Counted from the first letter of the stretch, positions 36,525-45,454 are shown. The stretch is 64,000 nucleotides of DNA from an uncultured Roseobacter sp. (GCF_947495275.1 NZ_CANLYL010000003.1:454066-518065); one strand, 5' to 3'. The notes: generated by a model not told the origin, from the letters alone. Program-made: numbers and translations.

Positions 36525-36674
36525 TCAGAAACGTTTGTGGGTTTTGTCGACCATTGACTGAGCCACGCGAAATTCGCGGTCAGTCTCTACCAGCCACGCA
36601 ATCATCGCCTTGACCGGAGACGGTTTTGGCGGTTTGCGGGTTGCGTCGATTGGTGTCTTGTTAGGCCGTTCCAT
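36525..36674 (-). CDS. Hypothetical 49-residue protein
   Basis: A small minus-strand frame not covered by larger genes. The translation begins MERPNKTPIDATRKPPKPSP and ends DKTHKRF, with the central piece MIAWLVETDREFRVAQSMV. It has a basic, Pro-rich head and an amphipathic helix. AAAAGGGA precedes the ATG by seven bases, which is reasonable. No family is recognised. It is on the same strand as, and 126 bases downstream of, the Crp/Fnr gene. Moderate support only: start signal, length and lack of competing frames. Confidence 0.5.
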   Translation of the reverse strand: MERPNKTPIDATRKPPKPSPVKAMIAWLVETDREFRVAQSMVDKTHKRF

Positions 36675-36800
36675 TTTAATATCCCTTTTGTGCCTTTCCC
36701 GGAAATCGCCGGGGGTGTTGGATCAGAGCCCTATACCTCTGATGCTCCCAACATGGCGCAAAAACGAATCAACGTCTGTGAAACGGGTCACATGCCGCAA

Positions 36801-37475
36801 TTAAATCTGGTGTAAATCTGCCATGACCTGCAGGGCGTCGCGGTCGAGCACCTGAACCCCGCCGCGCGTGGATTCAATGACCCCTGCGCGTTTCCAAAGT
36901 GACAGGGTCTTGGACACCGCCTCCCGCGTTGCGCCGACAAATTCCGCAAGCTCGGATTGTGACAGGGTCAGCGTCGAAAGATGGTCCGAGCCATCTACCG
37001 TGAGGTAGAGTATCTTGCGCGCCAATCGCGCAGGCATTGGCAGGAAGACCTGCTCATTCAACTGGCTGCTCATCCAGCGCATGCGCTCTCCGGCCAATTG
37101 GATCATGTCAATGCCCAGGTCCGGGGCTTCGCGGATGGCGCGCAGCATATCAGCGTTTTTGACGCCTCTGAGACGGGACTTCTCGATTGCCGTGACAGTT
37201 GCGGTGCGCGTCCCAGGATCGAAAAGCGCTATTTCCCCGAACAATGCACCAGGGCGCATCACGTCCAATGAAAGCTTGCGCCCTTCCCGAGACAGCACGC
37301 TGAACTCCAAAGAACCTGATACAATTGCGTAGAGCGTATCTCCAATGTCTCCCTGCTCGAAGAGCACTTCTCCTTCGTCCAGCGCGACCTCTGTGGCGAC
37401 CGATGCGAGGAGTTCGGACAGATTCTTGGATGCGTGGGCAAGAAATCCCGTGTTCGGCAATGTAACTGTATCCAT
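36801..37475 (-). CDS. Crp/Fnr-family transcriptional regulator
   Basis: A 224-residue regulator. N-terminal cyclic-nucleotide-binding fold: EGEVLFEQGDIGDTLYAIVSG, RPGALFGEIALFDPG and TRTATVTAIEKS. C-terminal winged HTH: LTLSQSELAEFVGATREAVSKT with the recognition helix at ATREAVSKTLSLW. No N-terminal Cys cluster is present, so it is not an Fnr oxygen sensor. The TRE in the recognition helix is similar to Crp. Ligand unknown. A CRP-type palindrome lies 400 bases downstream, in the petC intergenic region. Confidence 0.88.
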   Translation of the reverse strand: MDTVTLPNTGFLAHASKNLSELLASVATEVALDEGEVLFEQGDIGDTLYAIVSGSLEFSVLSREGRKLSLDVMRPGALFGEIALFDPGTRTATVTAIEKSRLRGVKNADMLRAIREAPDLGIDMIQLAGERMRWMSSQLNEQVFLPMPARLARKILYLTVDGSDHLSTLTLSQSELAEFVGATREAVSKTLSLWKRAGVIESTRGGVQVLDRDALQVMADLHQI

Positions 37476-37623
37476 TTCGGACCTTTCCCAATTCCGGTCA
37501 CCCGACTGTCAAGACGGGCAAGCGTAGCCTGCGCATGCGCCAGTTTCAATCATAACGGGCATCACCGTTAATTCTGATGGCGCATTTGTTGGAGGAGAGA
37601 AACCAGAAGGCATCGAAAAAAGG

Positions 37624-37983
37624 TCAGCGATGAAACCCGCTGATCCGCGCATCAAATGTGGCACCCAATCCGGCCAGAGCGGCGCGAACCTCATCATTTG
37701 AAGGTCCATAGACAGTGAACCGCACCGCCTCAAAGGTCGCAAAAAACCGATCTGCGAATTTTTCGCCGAAATTGCCCAGATGAACCATGACGGCCGCATT
37801 GTCAGCATAGCGCTCCAGCACGGTGCAGCGCGTTTTGTCGGCATTCACGTAGTACTCGTAAGTCAAAGCGCCCGGTTCAGTTTCACGAGTGGCCGCAACC
37901 ATCTCTTCAACCAGGGGCTGGACTGCATCCCCTTTACCGTCCTGGATATTCATTTCCAGAACCCATTCTATGTGATCTTCCAA
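37624..37983 (-). CDS. Antibiotic biosynthesis monooxygenase (ABM) domain protein
   Basis: A 119-residue dimeric alpha+beta barrel protein of the ABM/quinol-monooxygenase type. HIEWVLEMNIQDGKGDAV is strand one, GALTYEYYVNADKTRCTVLERYAD covers the central sheet (split here), and the C-terminus has FTVYGPSND. The frame extends to an ATG-type start at 38022, but a GGAGAGGT sequence is ideally placed for a TTG at 37983, which gives the family's usual N-terminus. A non-ATG start is therefore likely. Biological role unknown. Confidence 0.75.
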   Translation of the reverse strand: MEDHIEWVLEMNIQDGKGDAVQPLVEEMVAATRETEPGALTYEYYVNADKTRCTVLERYADNAAVMVHLGNFGEKFADRFFATFEAVRFTVYGPSNDEVRAALAGLGATFDARISGFHR

Positions 37984-38074
37984 GTCACCTCTCCCACAAG
38001 GTGCTTTCAGAGTAACGATCAACGCCTTCGATTGTCACGTCATTTCTAGGGATCAGCTACACAAGACCGTGCGT

Positions 38075-39328
38075 TCATGCCAGAAGAACGTTGTCGCGAC
38101 CGCCTGTGATCGTCAGATCAACGATCTGTCCTGTCGGCTGTGGCTCTGAAACACGGACTTCGCAAAACTGTTCTGTACGTCCCATATGGGGCGCTTCCAT
38201 GAGGATTTTATGAGAGCGTCCCAACTGGGCCGTAACATGTTGCTCCACCTGCGTGGTACCTGCCGCTCGCAACCGGGCAGCACGCTCCTTGATCGCCTTG
38301 CCCTCTACGGCAGGCATTCGCGCTGCTGGAGTGCCGGGACGAGGCGAATAGGGGAACACATGCAGCCATGTGAGATCACATTCTTTCACCAGGGCCAGCG
38401 AGTTCTCAAACATCGCTTCAGTCTCGGTCGGGAAACCGGCGATTATATCTGCACCAAAGGTCATATCGGGGCGCAGCTTGCGCGCCTCTTGTGAAAATCT
38501 GATCGCATCGTCGCGAAGGTGACGCCGTTTCATGCGTTTGAGGATCAAGTCATCCCCGTGCTGCAGCGATAAATGCAAATGCGGCATTAGCCGGGGTTCC
38601 GTGGCGATGGCCTGCATCAGGTTTTCATCAACTTCGATGCTGTCAATGGAACTGATGCGCAACCTCTGAAGGTCTGGCACCAATCGCAGAATGCGCATCA
38701 CCAGATCACCGAGTTTGGGTTCTGCCGGCAGGTCCGCTCCCCAGCTTGTCAAATCGACGCCGGTCAGGACAACCTCGTTATAGCCTTTGTCGACCAGCCG
38801 CTTGATCTGATCGACCACAACGCCAGCAGGAACTGATCGCGAATTTCCACGCCCGTAGGGAATGATACAGAAGGTGCACCTATGATCGCACCCATTTTGC
38901 ACCTGTACATACGCGCGGCTGCGGGTGCCGAACCCATCGATAAGATGACCGGCTGTCTCGGTAACAGACATGATGTCATCCACCTGAACGGCCTCGGTTT
39001 GACCTATGAAATCGGTTGCCAGCCCTTGCCAGGTTGAATTCTGCATCTTCTCGGTGTTGCCGATCACCGCGTCTACTTCTTCCATTTGGGCAAAGGTTTC
39101 AGGCTCTGTCTGGGCGGCGCAGCCAGTGACGATCAGGCGTGCATCAGGATGCGTGCGGCGTAGTTTGCGAATATCCTGACGGGCTTTGCGCACGGCCTCG
39201 GCGGTCACGGCACAGGTATTCACGATCACCGCGTTCCTGAGGCCGGCAGCTTCGGCAAGCTCCTTCATCGCCTCGGTCTCATAGGCGTTCAGACGGCAGC
39301 CCATCGTTGAGAAAACGGGGGCGTTCAT
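38075..39328 (-). CDS. mtaB: tRNA t6A37 methylthiotransferase MtaB
   Basis: MtaB is a radical-SAM enzyme that converts t6A to ms2t6A at position 37 of tRNAs. The 417-residue protein has the N-terminal UPF0004 domain ([16 protein letters not shown], ending in the [14 protein letters not shown] region) with three Cys. The radical-SAM cluster is [19 protein letters not shown], and a short C-terminal TRAM-like part follows. It overlaps dapF by four bases. Its substrate includes tRNA-Lys, whose gene is close by, which may be coincidence. Confidence 0.9.
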   Translation of the reverse strand: MNAPVFSTMGCRLNAYETEAMKELAEAAGLRNAVIVNTCAVTAEAVRKARQDIRKLRRTHPDARLIVTGCAAQTEPETFAQMEEVDAVIGNTEKMQNSTWQGLATDFIGQTEAVQVDDIMSVTETAGHLIDGFGTRSRAYVQVQNGCDHRCTFCIIPYGRGNSRSVPAGVVVDQIKRLVDKGYNEVVLTGVDLTSWGADLPAEPKLGDLVMRILRLVPDLQRLRISSIDSIEVDENLMQAIATEPRLMPHLHLSLQHGDDLILKRMKRRHLRDDAIRFSQEARKLRPDMTFGADIIAGFPTETEAMFENSLALVKECDLTWLHVFPYSPRPGTPAARMPAVEGKAIKERAARLRAAGTTQVEQHVTAQLGRSHKILMEAPHMGRTEQFCEVRVSEPQPTGQIVDLTITGGRDNVLLA

Positions 39329-40158
39329 GAAATCTCATCCAGAAAGGCGGCGGTCAGAGTGCCGTCGAATACATGGGTCGTGGGTCCGGTCATCCAGACG
39401 CCGTCGTCTCTCCAGTCAATATGGATCGTGCCTCCATCCAGGTCGATCCTGACCTTGCGACCGGTAAGCCCTTTGCGCGCTGCCGCAACGCCCGTGGCAC
39501 AGCTCGATGACCCGGACGCCAGGGTGATCCCGACGCCCCGTTCCCAAACACGCATTCGAATATGGTCGGGGCCTATGATCTGCGCGATCTGAACATTGGT
39601 GCGCTGGGGATAAAGCGGGTGGTGCTCGTGCGCTTTGCCAAAACTGGCCAGATCGACAGCTGCCACGTCATCCACAAAAAACGTGCAATGCGGGTTGCCC
39701 ATACCCGTTGCGACAGGAGATCCCGTGATTGGAAGCGTCAGCGTATCCATTGCAGAGGCAAGTGGAATCTCAGACCAATCAAGCTGAGGTTGACCCATGT
39801 TCACGGCGGTCATCCCATCGCCCGCATCACATGCAGACAAAGGGCCGCGATCTGTACTGAGTTTGAGTGTCGATTGTCCCGTCTCGTGCATGACAAAACG
39901 TGCAATACATCGCGTTGCATTTCCACAGGTCGCAGAAAGCGATCCGTCTGCGTTATAGAACGTCAAATGCAGGTCTTCGGCACCGTTGGTAATGACGGCA
40001 AGCTGATCAAATCCAACGCCTCTGTGGCGATCGCCAAGCGCTTGTGCAAGCGCAGGTGTCACATCAATATTTTGGGCGCGCGCGTCCAGCACGACGAAGT
40101 CGTTTCCCAACCCATGCATCTTCATGAAGGGTAATCCGAGCTGATGATCACTACGCAT
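39325..40158 (-). CDS. dapF: Diaminopimelate epimerase
   Basis: DapF interconverts LL- and meso-diaminopimelate for lysine and peptidoglycan synthesis. The protein has both catalytic Cys blocks: [14 protein letters not shown] in the first half and [17 protein letters not shown] in the second, plus [16 protein letters not shown]. Several in-frame ATGs exist (40167, 40158, 40125). No clear Shine-Dalgarno separates them; 40158 gives a short N-terminal extension like that of relatives. It overlaps mtaB by four bases. It stands immediately next to the element integrated in tRNA-Lys. Confidence 0.92.
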   Translation of the reverse strand: MRSDHQLGLPFMKMHGLGNDFVVLDARAQNIDVTPALAQALGDRHRGVGFDQLAVITNGAEDLHLTFYNADGSLSATCGNATRCIARFVMHETGQSTLKLSTDRGPLSACDAGDGMTAVNMGQPQLDWSEIPLASAMDTLTLPITGSPVATGMGNPHCTFFVDDVAAVDLASFGKAHEHHPLYPQRTNVQIAQIIGPDHIRMRVWERGVGITLASGSSSCATGVAAARKGLTGRKVRIDLDGGTIHIDWRDDGVWMTGPTTHVFDGTLTAAFLDEIS

Positions 40159-40224
40159 TTCGGCCATATAAGCTGCCGCGGCAAAACTATCCAGTATGTC
40201 TGTTGAAAAACAACAATTAAGGGC

Positions 40225-40252
40225 TTGACCCTCCCCCTGCACCTTTCTAAGT
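40225..40252 (+). promoter_or_regulatory. Promoter candidate for tRNA-Lys
   Basis: TTGACC and CTAAGT are separated by 16 bases, and the tRNA begins 13 bases later. The spacing suits a sigma-70 promoter. Confidence 0.5.
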
Positions 40253-40264
40253 AAGCCGCCTAGT

Positions 40265-40340
40265 GGGCCGTTAGCTCAGTTGGTAGAGCAACTGACTTTT
40301 AATCAGTGGGTCACAGGTTCGAATCCTGTACGGCTCACCA
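40265..40340 (+). tRNA. tRNA-Lys (anticodon UUU)
   Basis: The 76-base cloverleaf includes the encoded CCA end. The acceptor arms GGGCCGT and ACGGCTC pair with one G-T. The D-arm is GCTCAGTTGGTAGAGC. The anticodon stem ACTGA/TCAGT encloses CTTTTAA, with anticodon TTT. The T-arm CACAGG-TTCGAAT-CCTGTA is complete. The 3' half is the integration target of the element to its right. The gene is intact after integration. Confidence 0.97.
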
Positions 40341-40342
40341 CT
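40296..40342 (+). repeat. attL: left copy of the 47-bp integration repeat
   Basis: The tRNA-Lys 3' half from the anticodon loop through CCA plus two bases. It is repeated at 55330-55376 with two substitutions that change an A-T base pair of the T-stem to G-C. Confidence 0.93.
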
Positions 40343-40370
40343 GTTTCTCCAAAGAGATCAAGACGATGAA

Positions 40371-40390
40371 GGCCGCCCTACTGGGCGGCC
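40371..40390 (+). terminator. Perfect 8-bp hairpin after tRNA-Lys
   Basis: GGCCGCCC-TACT-GGGCGGCC lies 30 bases after the tRNA end. No T-run follows. Probably ends the tRNA transcript. Confidence 0.4.
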
Positions 40391-40411
40391 ATCCTCTTGC
40401 CTTTCCGGGTT

Positions 40412-40431
40412 CTGCAACAATTCTACAACAA
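40412..40431. promoter_or_regulatory. Left arm-type repeat pair CTGCAACAA and CTACAACAA
   Basis: Two direct copies of CTRCAACAA, 11 bases apart (about one helical turn), 70 bases inside attL. The same motif recurs near attR and at 50116-50136. Candidate integrase or excisionase arm sites. Confidence 0.45.
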
Positions 40432-40439
40432 TAGGCAGT

Positions 40440-40658
40440 TTACACCTTCGCTGCGACAAGGCGGCTGCGTAAAATGTCGATCTGGTCGATGGTTTGGCAG
40501 AGCGCCCACGGTGACTGGCGCTCCTTGTCGATCAATTGCGCTGCAATCTGAGCAGCAAGACGTTGTGTCGGCTTGCCATAGAAGGCATCTCGGTCACTCA
40601 GCGTTGCTCTCAGGTGCTGTTGTAGCTTCGTCGTTGCACGTATCTGATCGCAGTTCAT
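40440..40658 (-). CDS. Hypothetical 72-residue protein
   Basis: A short, mostly helical protein (core SDRDAFYGKPTQRLAAQIAA). It overlaps the gene upstream of it (40655-40936) by four bases, so the two form a coupled pair transcribed towards attL. No motif or family is recognised. GGAG lies ahead of its ATG. Supported by the coupling rather than by homology. Confidence 0.55.
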   Translation of the reverse strand: MNCDQIRATTKLQQHLRATLSDRDAFYGKPTQRLAAQIAAQLIDKERQSPWALCQTIDQIDILRSRLVAAKV

Positions 40659-40936
40659 GCTGCCATCTCCTTCGCAACAACTTGAGCAAGGCCTTCATAT
40701 CGCGCCTGCATTTCGCGCAACTTCTTTGCCATCTGCTCGATTGCTGTGACGGCAAAGCCAAACTCTTTGCTTGCCATTAGGATCGAAAGAACTTCCCGAT
40801 CATCTTCGTTCTGAATGCACAGCTTGTGTCCTGCAACCAGCATTTCCCTTGCTTGGAAACCTATGTCGATTTCATCAGGGTGGGTTGAGAGTATCGCAAG
40901 AGTGCGGGTAAGGTTTTTATCGGTATTGTGGATCAT
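40655..40936 (-). CDS. Hypothetical 93-residue protein
   Basis: A 93-residue helical protein. It begins MIHNTDKNLTRTLAILSTHP and the C-terminal half (TAIEQMAKKLREMQARYEG) looks like a coiled coil. First of a two-gene coupled unit at the left end of the element. AAGGAAA lies ahead of the ATG. It starts next to the divergent gene at 41027. No family recognised. Confidence 0.6.
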   Translation of the reverse strand: MIHNTDKNLTRTLAILSTHPDEIDIGFQAREMLVAGHKLCIQNEDDREVLSILMASKEFGFAVTAIEQMAKKLREMQARYEGLAQVVAKEMAA

Positions 40937-41026
40937 GGCGTTTCCTTTCGTTTTGCCATTTGTTTCGCTAAGTCATCGTTGAACTTTAGCTTGCAGACAA
41001 ATTCGCAAATCAGAATGGAGTTGAAT

Positions 41027-41554
41027 ATGGGCGGACAGGGGCGTGAACCTAACAAGCTGACGCCCCAAGAAAGCGTAGCTTTCCAAAAGGAACTCGAAGA
41101 CTTCCAGCCAGAAAAGCCCATGGACAGTGACGATGCCACAGGCGCGCCGAGCGGCAAGCGATACTCACGGGAGGTCGCGTTTCGGGCATGGGAATACCTC
41201 GAAAGGCACGATCCGGCAAAGCCATTACCGACTTGGGTGTCGGCTTACCTACGCGATGTGGCTGGCAGGGTACTCACAGATCTTGGACCGCTGGGCAGCT
41301 TGTCACCCGCTTCTGCCCATGCAGCAATTGGCATGGTCGGTGAACAATGGCCATCGCATCACCCAGATTCGGTCTATTCGATCATCAGTGCATGGATCGA
41401 CCCGGATCGACCGGGCGGCCCGTTGGTCAGCGGGCGTAAAGCTGGCGCTGTGCGCTATATCGAAAAATACATGAAGAACGATCCCAATGCCCGCGTTGAC
41501 ACCGTGATTGAATGGTATCGCAAGGGACAGAAGGCTGCAAAGAAGTTGGGTTGA
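41027..41554 (+). CDS. Hypothetical element-encoded protein
   Basis: A 175-residue soluble protein of mixed composition with an Asp/Gly/Pro-rich middle (SAWIDPDRPGGPLVSGRKAG). The open frame starts at 40928, but the ATG at 41027 has GGAG six bases upstream and does not overlap the divergent gene. No domain is recognised. It is one of only two plus-strand genes inside the element and faces the convergent GHKL gene, 17 bases away stop to stop. Confidence 0.65.
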   Translation: MGGQGREPNKLTPQESVAFQKELEDFQPEKPMDSDDATGAPSGKRYSREVAFRAWEYLERHDPAKPLPTWVSAYLRDVAGRVLTDLGPLGSLSPASAHAAIGMVGEQWPSHHPDSVYSIISAWIDPDRPGGPLVSGRKAGAVRYIEKYMKNDPNARVDTVIEWYRKGQKAAKKLG

Positions 41555-41571
41555 ATAACCTTAATTTTGCG

Positions 41572-43566
41572 TCACTCATCTAACAGAACAGCGGTGAAAG
41601 CCTGATTTCGCTTCTTGGCCATCTCGACGAGGGTGTCATATCCGAAGGCCTGAATGAAAATCGAACCGTCCCGGCGATAGCGTGTCCAAATCTTGGGATT
41701 GTAGTCATTTGAAAAGTCGTGTTTTCGCAGCACTTCAACTAAACTCGAAGTCAAATCTGCGATGATATAGGCTTGGCGTCGGGCCACATTACCAAATGAC
41801 ATGTGCTGCCCGTCTGTTCGCGTTATTCCACCCGCCGCAATTGCCTTTTCTAGCGTCTCGATCACTTGGGTAACCGGGTCGGTCTTGGCCGGTCCAAACC
41901 GATAATCATTTCGACTCGGTTTCTTAAACTCTACGATAGTCAGGCTGGTACCGTCTTCATCGCCGAGCACCATTGTGTCGTCATAGAACAGGAGGTCCGT
42001 TACCTTGTCACCTTTCTTGCGCCCGCCGCCATGCATCGTGCGATCACTAGAAACGTAGGGCAAGAAAGCCAATGCGTCGTCAATGAGCCAAAGGTTGTGC
42101 TGGAAGTATTCAACGTCGGTGCTATCGCTGAAGCGACGAAAAATCAGGGAGTGAACATCGTCTTCGGAGCCTCTGCGGTCGCTGTCGTCGAACCTCCGAG
42201 CAGCGTCGATCAATTCAATGATGCTTTTGCGATGCAAAACATACTCGGCCAAAGCCTCTTTCTTGCCTGCGTCAATCCGACTGGCCAGTTCCTGAATATT
42301 TTCTATGTAAGAGTCTGGGTTATTGGCGGCTTCTGTAATCTGCTTCAAGAGATCGCCAGTGTTTCTATATCGGAGCAAGGCAAGGTCTTTGACGAATTCC
42401 TCCGCCCCCCAATTATTGGGCTTGCGTTGGACGTATTCAGAGAGGGTTTGCCCGCCCAAACCCAGACGCAGTATTGGGTTCTCATGGAGCGCCAGGTTTA
42501 GCTCTGCGGCTTGACCCGTCTTGATCTTCTCGATCTGCTGTTGCTCACGATCTTGAATCTTCTCACAGACAGCGCCCACAATTTCTTCAACTGCCTTTGG
42601 CGGCAGGTCCAAGCTGGTGCGCGAGTCGTTCAGGCGGGTCTCAAAGGCATCGCCTCGCACGACAGCAACAATGATAAATTTGCTGTCGTCCTCATCCACG
42701 AAGTGCGTGGCACCTAACTTGTTTGACAGGTCGCGGGGGTGTCCAACAATCCGGTCCGCCGCAGCGAAAAGAAGGCAATGGCTTTTGAACTGTCGCGTCT
42801 TGGGTATCTTGGTCAGCGTGTAATTCAGGGCGCAGGTTGCGCCGTCGATGGAGGTGTCGATCTGGCCCGCGGCATGTTCAACGAATACTGCCTTGAAATA
42901 GCTGGTGATGTTCTCTGGTTCTTCATCGTCGAATTGCAGATGAATTTCAGGCAATCCACGATACAAGAAATACGGTAAAAAGTGCGATCCAATTTGATCC
43001 TTTACATCCTGCTTCGACAGTCCGCCGATAAGCTCGAACCAATCAGCCAGTGGCTCATCCAACTCGACACACAAACCGCAACCGGAAAAATCAGGCTCAC
43101 CGTCGTGAAAAATGATTTCCTCGTCTTGCGAAATGTCAAAGCGGAAGGTCTTTGCCGCCTCGGCAGCAGATGTTTCAAACCTGCTGGAGTAGTGAATACG
43201 CGAAAACACCTTGAACGCTATGAAGCGACCAAATCCGCGTCCGCGTTTGCTGAGTTTGTATCCGCTGAAAGGAGTCCGAAACGACTTATAGTTTTCGTCA
43301 TTCAAACCTACGCCATTATCAGTGACACTGATCAGCACTTTGTCCGGATCGTTTAGGTTTTCGAATTTAACGAGAATTTTCCCTTTCCGAGAGGCTTGGT
43401 CATCAAAACGCTGTTCGATGCCATCCATTGAGTTCGAAAGGGCCTCGAATACTGGTAGCAGAAAGCCTTGCACATTTACCGACAAATTGGTGCGCTCAAG
43501 AACTGCCAGCATGTCCGGCTTGATCAAGGCATCCGCCTCAGTCGCAATGTGATCAAAATCTTCCAA
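41572..43566 (-). CDS. GHKL ATPase with C-terminal PD-(D/E)XK nuclease-like domain
   Basis: A 664-residue protein. The N-terminal Bergerat ATP-binding fold shows the N-box (FEALSNSMDGIE, E41 and N45), the G1 box (TDNGVGLN, D83 and G85) and the glycine-rich lid (KRGRGFGRF at about 107-115). Near residues 524-567 the C-terminal part carries Asp (LLFYDD), the ExK core VEFKKP (E546, K548) and a following Gln (TQVIE). That set is typical of PD-(D/E)XK nucleases. No membrane segments, so it is not a sensor kinase. Similar GHKL-plus-effector architectures occur in MORC/Hsp90-like proteins and in anti-phage genes. It lies alone beyond the terminase genes, in a usual cargo position. Base composition is lower in GC than the neighbours. 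Function as a defence nuclease is inference. Confidence 0.8.
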   Translation of the reverse strand: MEDFDHIATEADALIKPDMLAVLERTNLSVNVQGFLLPVFEALSNSMDGIEQRFDDQASRKGKILVKFENLNDPDKVLISVTDNGVGLNDENYKSFRTPFSGYKLSKRGRGFGRFIAFKVFSRIHYSSRFETSAAEAAKTFRFDISQDEEIIFHDGEPDFSGCGLCVELDEPLADWFELIGGLSKQDVKDQIGSHFLPYFLYRGLPEIHLQFDDEEPENITSYFKAVFVEHAAGQIDTSIDGATCALNYTLTKIPKTRQFKSHCLLFAAADRIVGHPRDLSNKLGATHFVDEDDSKFIIVAVVRGDAFETRLNDSRTSLDLPPKAVEEIVGAVCEKIQDREQQQIEKIKTGQAAELNLALHENPILRLGLGGQTLSEYVQRKPNNWGAEEFVKDLALLRYRNTGDLLKQITEAANNPDSYIENIQELASRIDAGKKEALAEYVLHRKSIIELIDAARRFDDSDRRGSEDDVHSLIFRRFSDSTDVEYFQHNLWLIDDALAFLPYVSSDRTMHGGGRKKGDKVTDLLFYDDTMVLGDEDGTSLTIVEFKKPSRNDYRFGPAKTDPVTQVIETLEKAIAAGGITRTDGQHMSFGNVARRQAYIIADLTSSLVEVLRKHDFSNDYNPKIWTRYRRDGSIFIQAFGYDTLVEMAKKRNQAFTAVLLDE

Positions 43567-43716
43567 ATTCTACACCTCACAATTGACCCCATTCTTCTGA
43601 TTTTCGCATCCGTTAGTCCAGCCGAATCCTGCATCGCTTCGTTGGTTCTCAGCTTTTGCCTACCCTTATCCTGAGCGGAACCGACCTGCGCCCGCGACAC
43701 AGGCAGTGCTGGCTCA

Positions 43717-43935
43717 TTACCAACAGTCCTCACGAGGCACTTGCCCCAAGCCTTCGCAGTAGTGGAACACTTCATACAGGTGCGGCGGGTATTGGTCCGC
43801 GAAGCGGCGTAGCTCCCGGTCTGATGGTTCGTCTGTCCATTCGACGATCAGTGATGTCTTGTCTGACTGGTCGCCAGTGGTGCGGGACGGGTCATACTTG
43901 GGTGTTTCGGTTGTTACGATCTCATAGGATGCCAT
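43717..43935 (-). CDS. Hypothetical 72-residue protein
   Basis: A short acidic protein rich in Thr and Asp (SLIVEWTDEPSDRELRRFAD) placed between the terminase nuclease gene and the GHKL gene, 27 bases after the former. GAAAGGG lies ahead of the ATG. No family recognised. It could be a small terminase- or portal-associated protein; this is a guess. Confidence 0.5.
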   Translation of the reverse strand: MASYEIVTTETPKYDPSRTTGDQSDKTSLIVEWTDEPSDRELRRFADQYPPHLYEVFHYCEGLGQVPREDCW

Positions 43936-43962
43936 GCTGTTGCCCTTTCCGTGCTGACAAAA

Positions 43963-44676
43963 TTACCAAAATCCACGCAGGGGGCTTTCGCCCACATACG
44001 CGCCAATCGTCCGATGATCTGACAGCCAGAGCGCGAGCGCGGCAGAAACGGCAAGGTCCGCGTGGCCGAACTTTGTGCCACCTTCGATCTTGACGCGCCC
44101 GCTTGCCCCTACATCCGCTTCGAAGCTTTCAAGCTCCTGCCTCATGAGGTCGCGGGCCTCGAAATTACCGATGGTCAGGTCGCCTGTGTGGATGGCTGAG
44201 TTCAACGCCGACAAAAGCCGGGTGCGCCCCACATTGTTGAAGGTGCGCCCGCGTTCGTTGGTCTCGGTCTCGTTCTCACCGGCCACCATCTGAACGCGGG
44301 TGTGCTGAACCGACTTCGCGTCGAGCAGATCGCAGAAGGCCCGCCCGACGCCGGAAGAATCCACGACGAGATAGGCTCGACCCGCGATGGAAGGATCAAG
44401 CATCAGGTTTCGGGTGACGATGGCGAGGTCCGCGTATGACATGGCGGGCAGATGGTCCGCCCGCACGATCTCGCGGCGGCGCTTGGTCAGTTCCTGCCGC
44501 CCGTTTGCATCGTAGTAAGGCACCCGCTCGTCGAGCAGGATGGAATAGGCGTTGCGGTCCTGCGCCTGCGCAATATCGAGGCCCACGAGGAACCTGCGAT
44601 AGCCTTTGACGATCTCGACCGCCGGATCAGGGTTGGGCAGGATCAAGTCCTCGCCCTGTTCAACCAAGGCCTGCAT
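43963..44676 (-). CDS. Terminase large subunit, nuclease domain (separately encoded)
   Basis: A 237-residue protein that looks like the RNase H-like nuclease half of a large terminase. It has LVGLDIAQAQDRNAYSILL (first acidic residue), AYLVVDSSGVGRAFCDLL (second) and FGHADLAVSAALALWLSD (third), the three acidic blocks that coordinate metal. It has no ATPase motifs. Its ATG lies 17 bases inside the end of the preceding ATPase gene, in another frame. Together the two would make a normal-length TerL, which is one protein in almost all tailed phages. It may be an evolved split or a frameshift. Confidence 0.78.
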   Translation of the reverse strand: MQALVEQGEDLILPNPDPAVEIVKGYRRFLVGLDIAQAQDRNAYSILLDERVPYYDANGRQELTKRRREIVRADHLPAMSYADLAIVTRNLMLDPSIAGRAYLVVDSSGVGRAFCDLLDAKSVQHTRVQMVAGENETETNERGRTFNNVGRTRLLSALNSAIHTGDLTIGNFEARDLMRQELESFEADVGASGRVKIEGGTKFGHADLAVSAALALWLSDHRTIGAYVGESPLRGFW

Positions 44677-45454
44677 AAAGGTCTCCTAGCTTGAGTTGTG
44701 GGGTGTCTGTGAAGGCAGCGGCAATCGCCGCCGAGTCGAAAAACTGCTGGCCCCGGCCCATCCAGTTCAAACCGTGTTCAACGTCGAATTCGAACTTGGA
44801 CAGCACCTTTCGCTGACGCGCGACCAGCTTCGCCATGCGCGGTATATCGAGTGAGCAGGCGCGGATGCGTTCGACTTCGGGATACATCTCCCAGTCGCTC
44901 CACATCTCATAGGCCTTGCCCGATTTGCCGCCGGGGGTGGTGATCAAGATCGTCTTGGCGTTGTCCTCCGCGATGCTGAGTGTTGAGCCATAGACAGCAT
45001 CCGGGATGAAGGCGGCTTCGTCGTAGATCAGAAGCCCATTCTTGACGCCATAACCACGGGCTTGCTCACCGTCTTGCCCTGCTGGGACACAGACCACAGA
45101 CGATCCGTTCTTGAGGTGCAATTCAGTCATCGTGCGCCGCTTAGCTTCAATGGGCAGCGCCATGCGTTCCCAAGTGTAGGCGATCTTGGAAAACAGAAGT
45201 TGGGACTGCGCCAATGTCTTCGACAGGATGATCACCTGATGCTCGGGCTTGAACAATTCCTGCCCCGCCATCACGCCCACAGTCGTCGATTTGCCAATAC
45301 GCCGCGACGCCAACACCATTATGATGTCTGATACGGAATTCATCAGCCTGCGCTGCCAGTCATCAGGCGGGCCACCGACAACCCTCTCAAGCAGAAGTTC
45401 CGGTTTTACTCGCTCATGCAGAGTGCGGAGGAAAAGGCCCAGATCATTCGACAT
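44660..45454 (-). CDS. Terminase large subunit, ATPase domain (separately encoded)
   Basis: A 264-residue protein: the translocase ATPase of a DNA-packaging motor. The Walker A is ASRRIGKST, preceded by DIIMVL. The Walker B is LLIYDEAAFIP and the coupling motif is ILITTPGGKSGKAYEMW. It ends shortly after MGRGQQFFDSAAI, where full TerL proteins continue into the nuclease domain. The frame extends to 45538, but the ATG at 45454 overlaps the TerS gene by 11 bases and is the likely start. Confidence 0.82.
   Translation of the reverse strand: MSNDLGLFLRTLHERVKPELLLERVVGGPPDDWQRRLMNSVSDIIMVLASRRIGKSTTVGVMAGQELFKPEHQVIILSKTLAQSQLLFSKIAYTWERMALPIEAKRRTMTELHLKNGSSVVCVPAGQDGEQARGYGVKNGLLIYDEAAFIPDAVYGSTLSIAEDNAKTILITTPGGKSGKAYEMWSDWEMYPEVERIRACSLDIPRMAKLVARQRKVLSKFEFDVEHGLNWMGRGQQFFDSAAIAAAFTDTPQLKLGDLYAGLG

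Noticed and set aside
40928..41026. Extension of the hypothetical gene at 41027
   Set aside because: It overlaps the divergent gene start and lacks a start signal; GGAG supports 41027.
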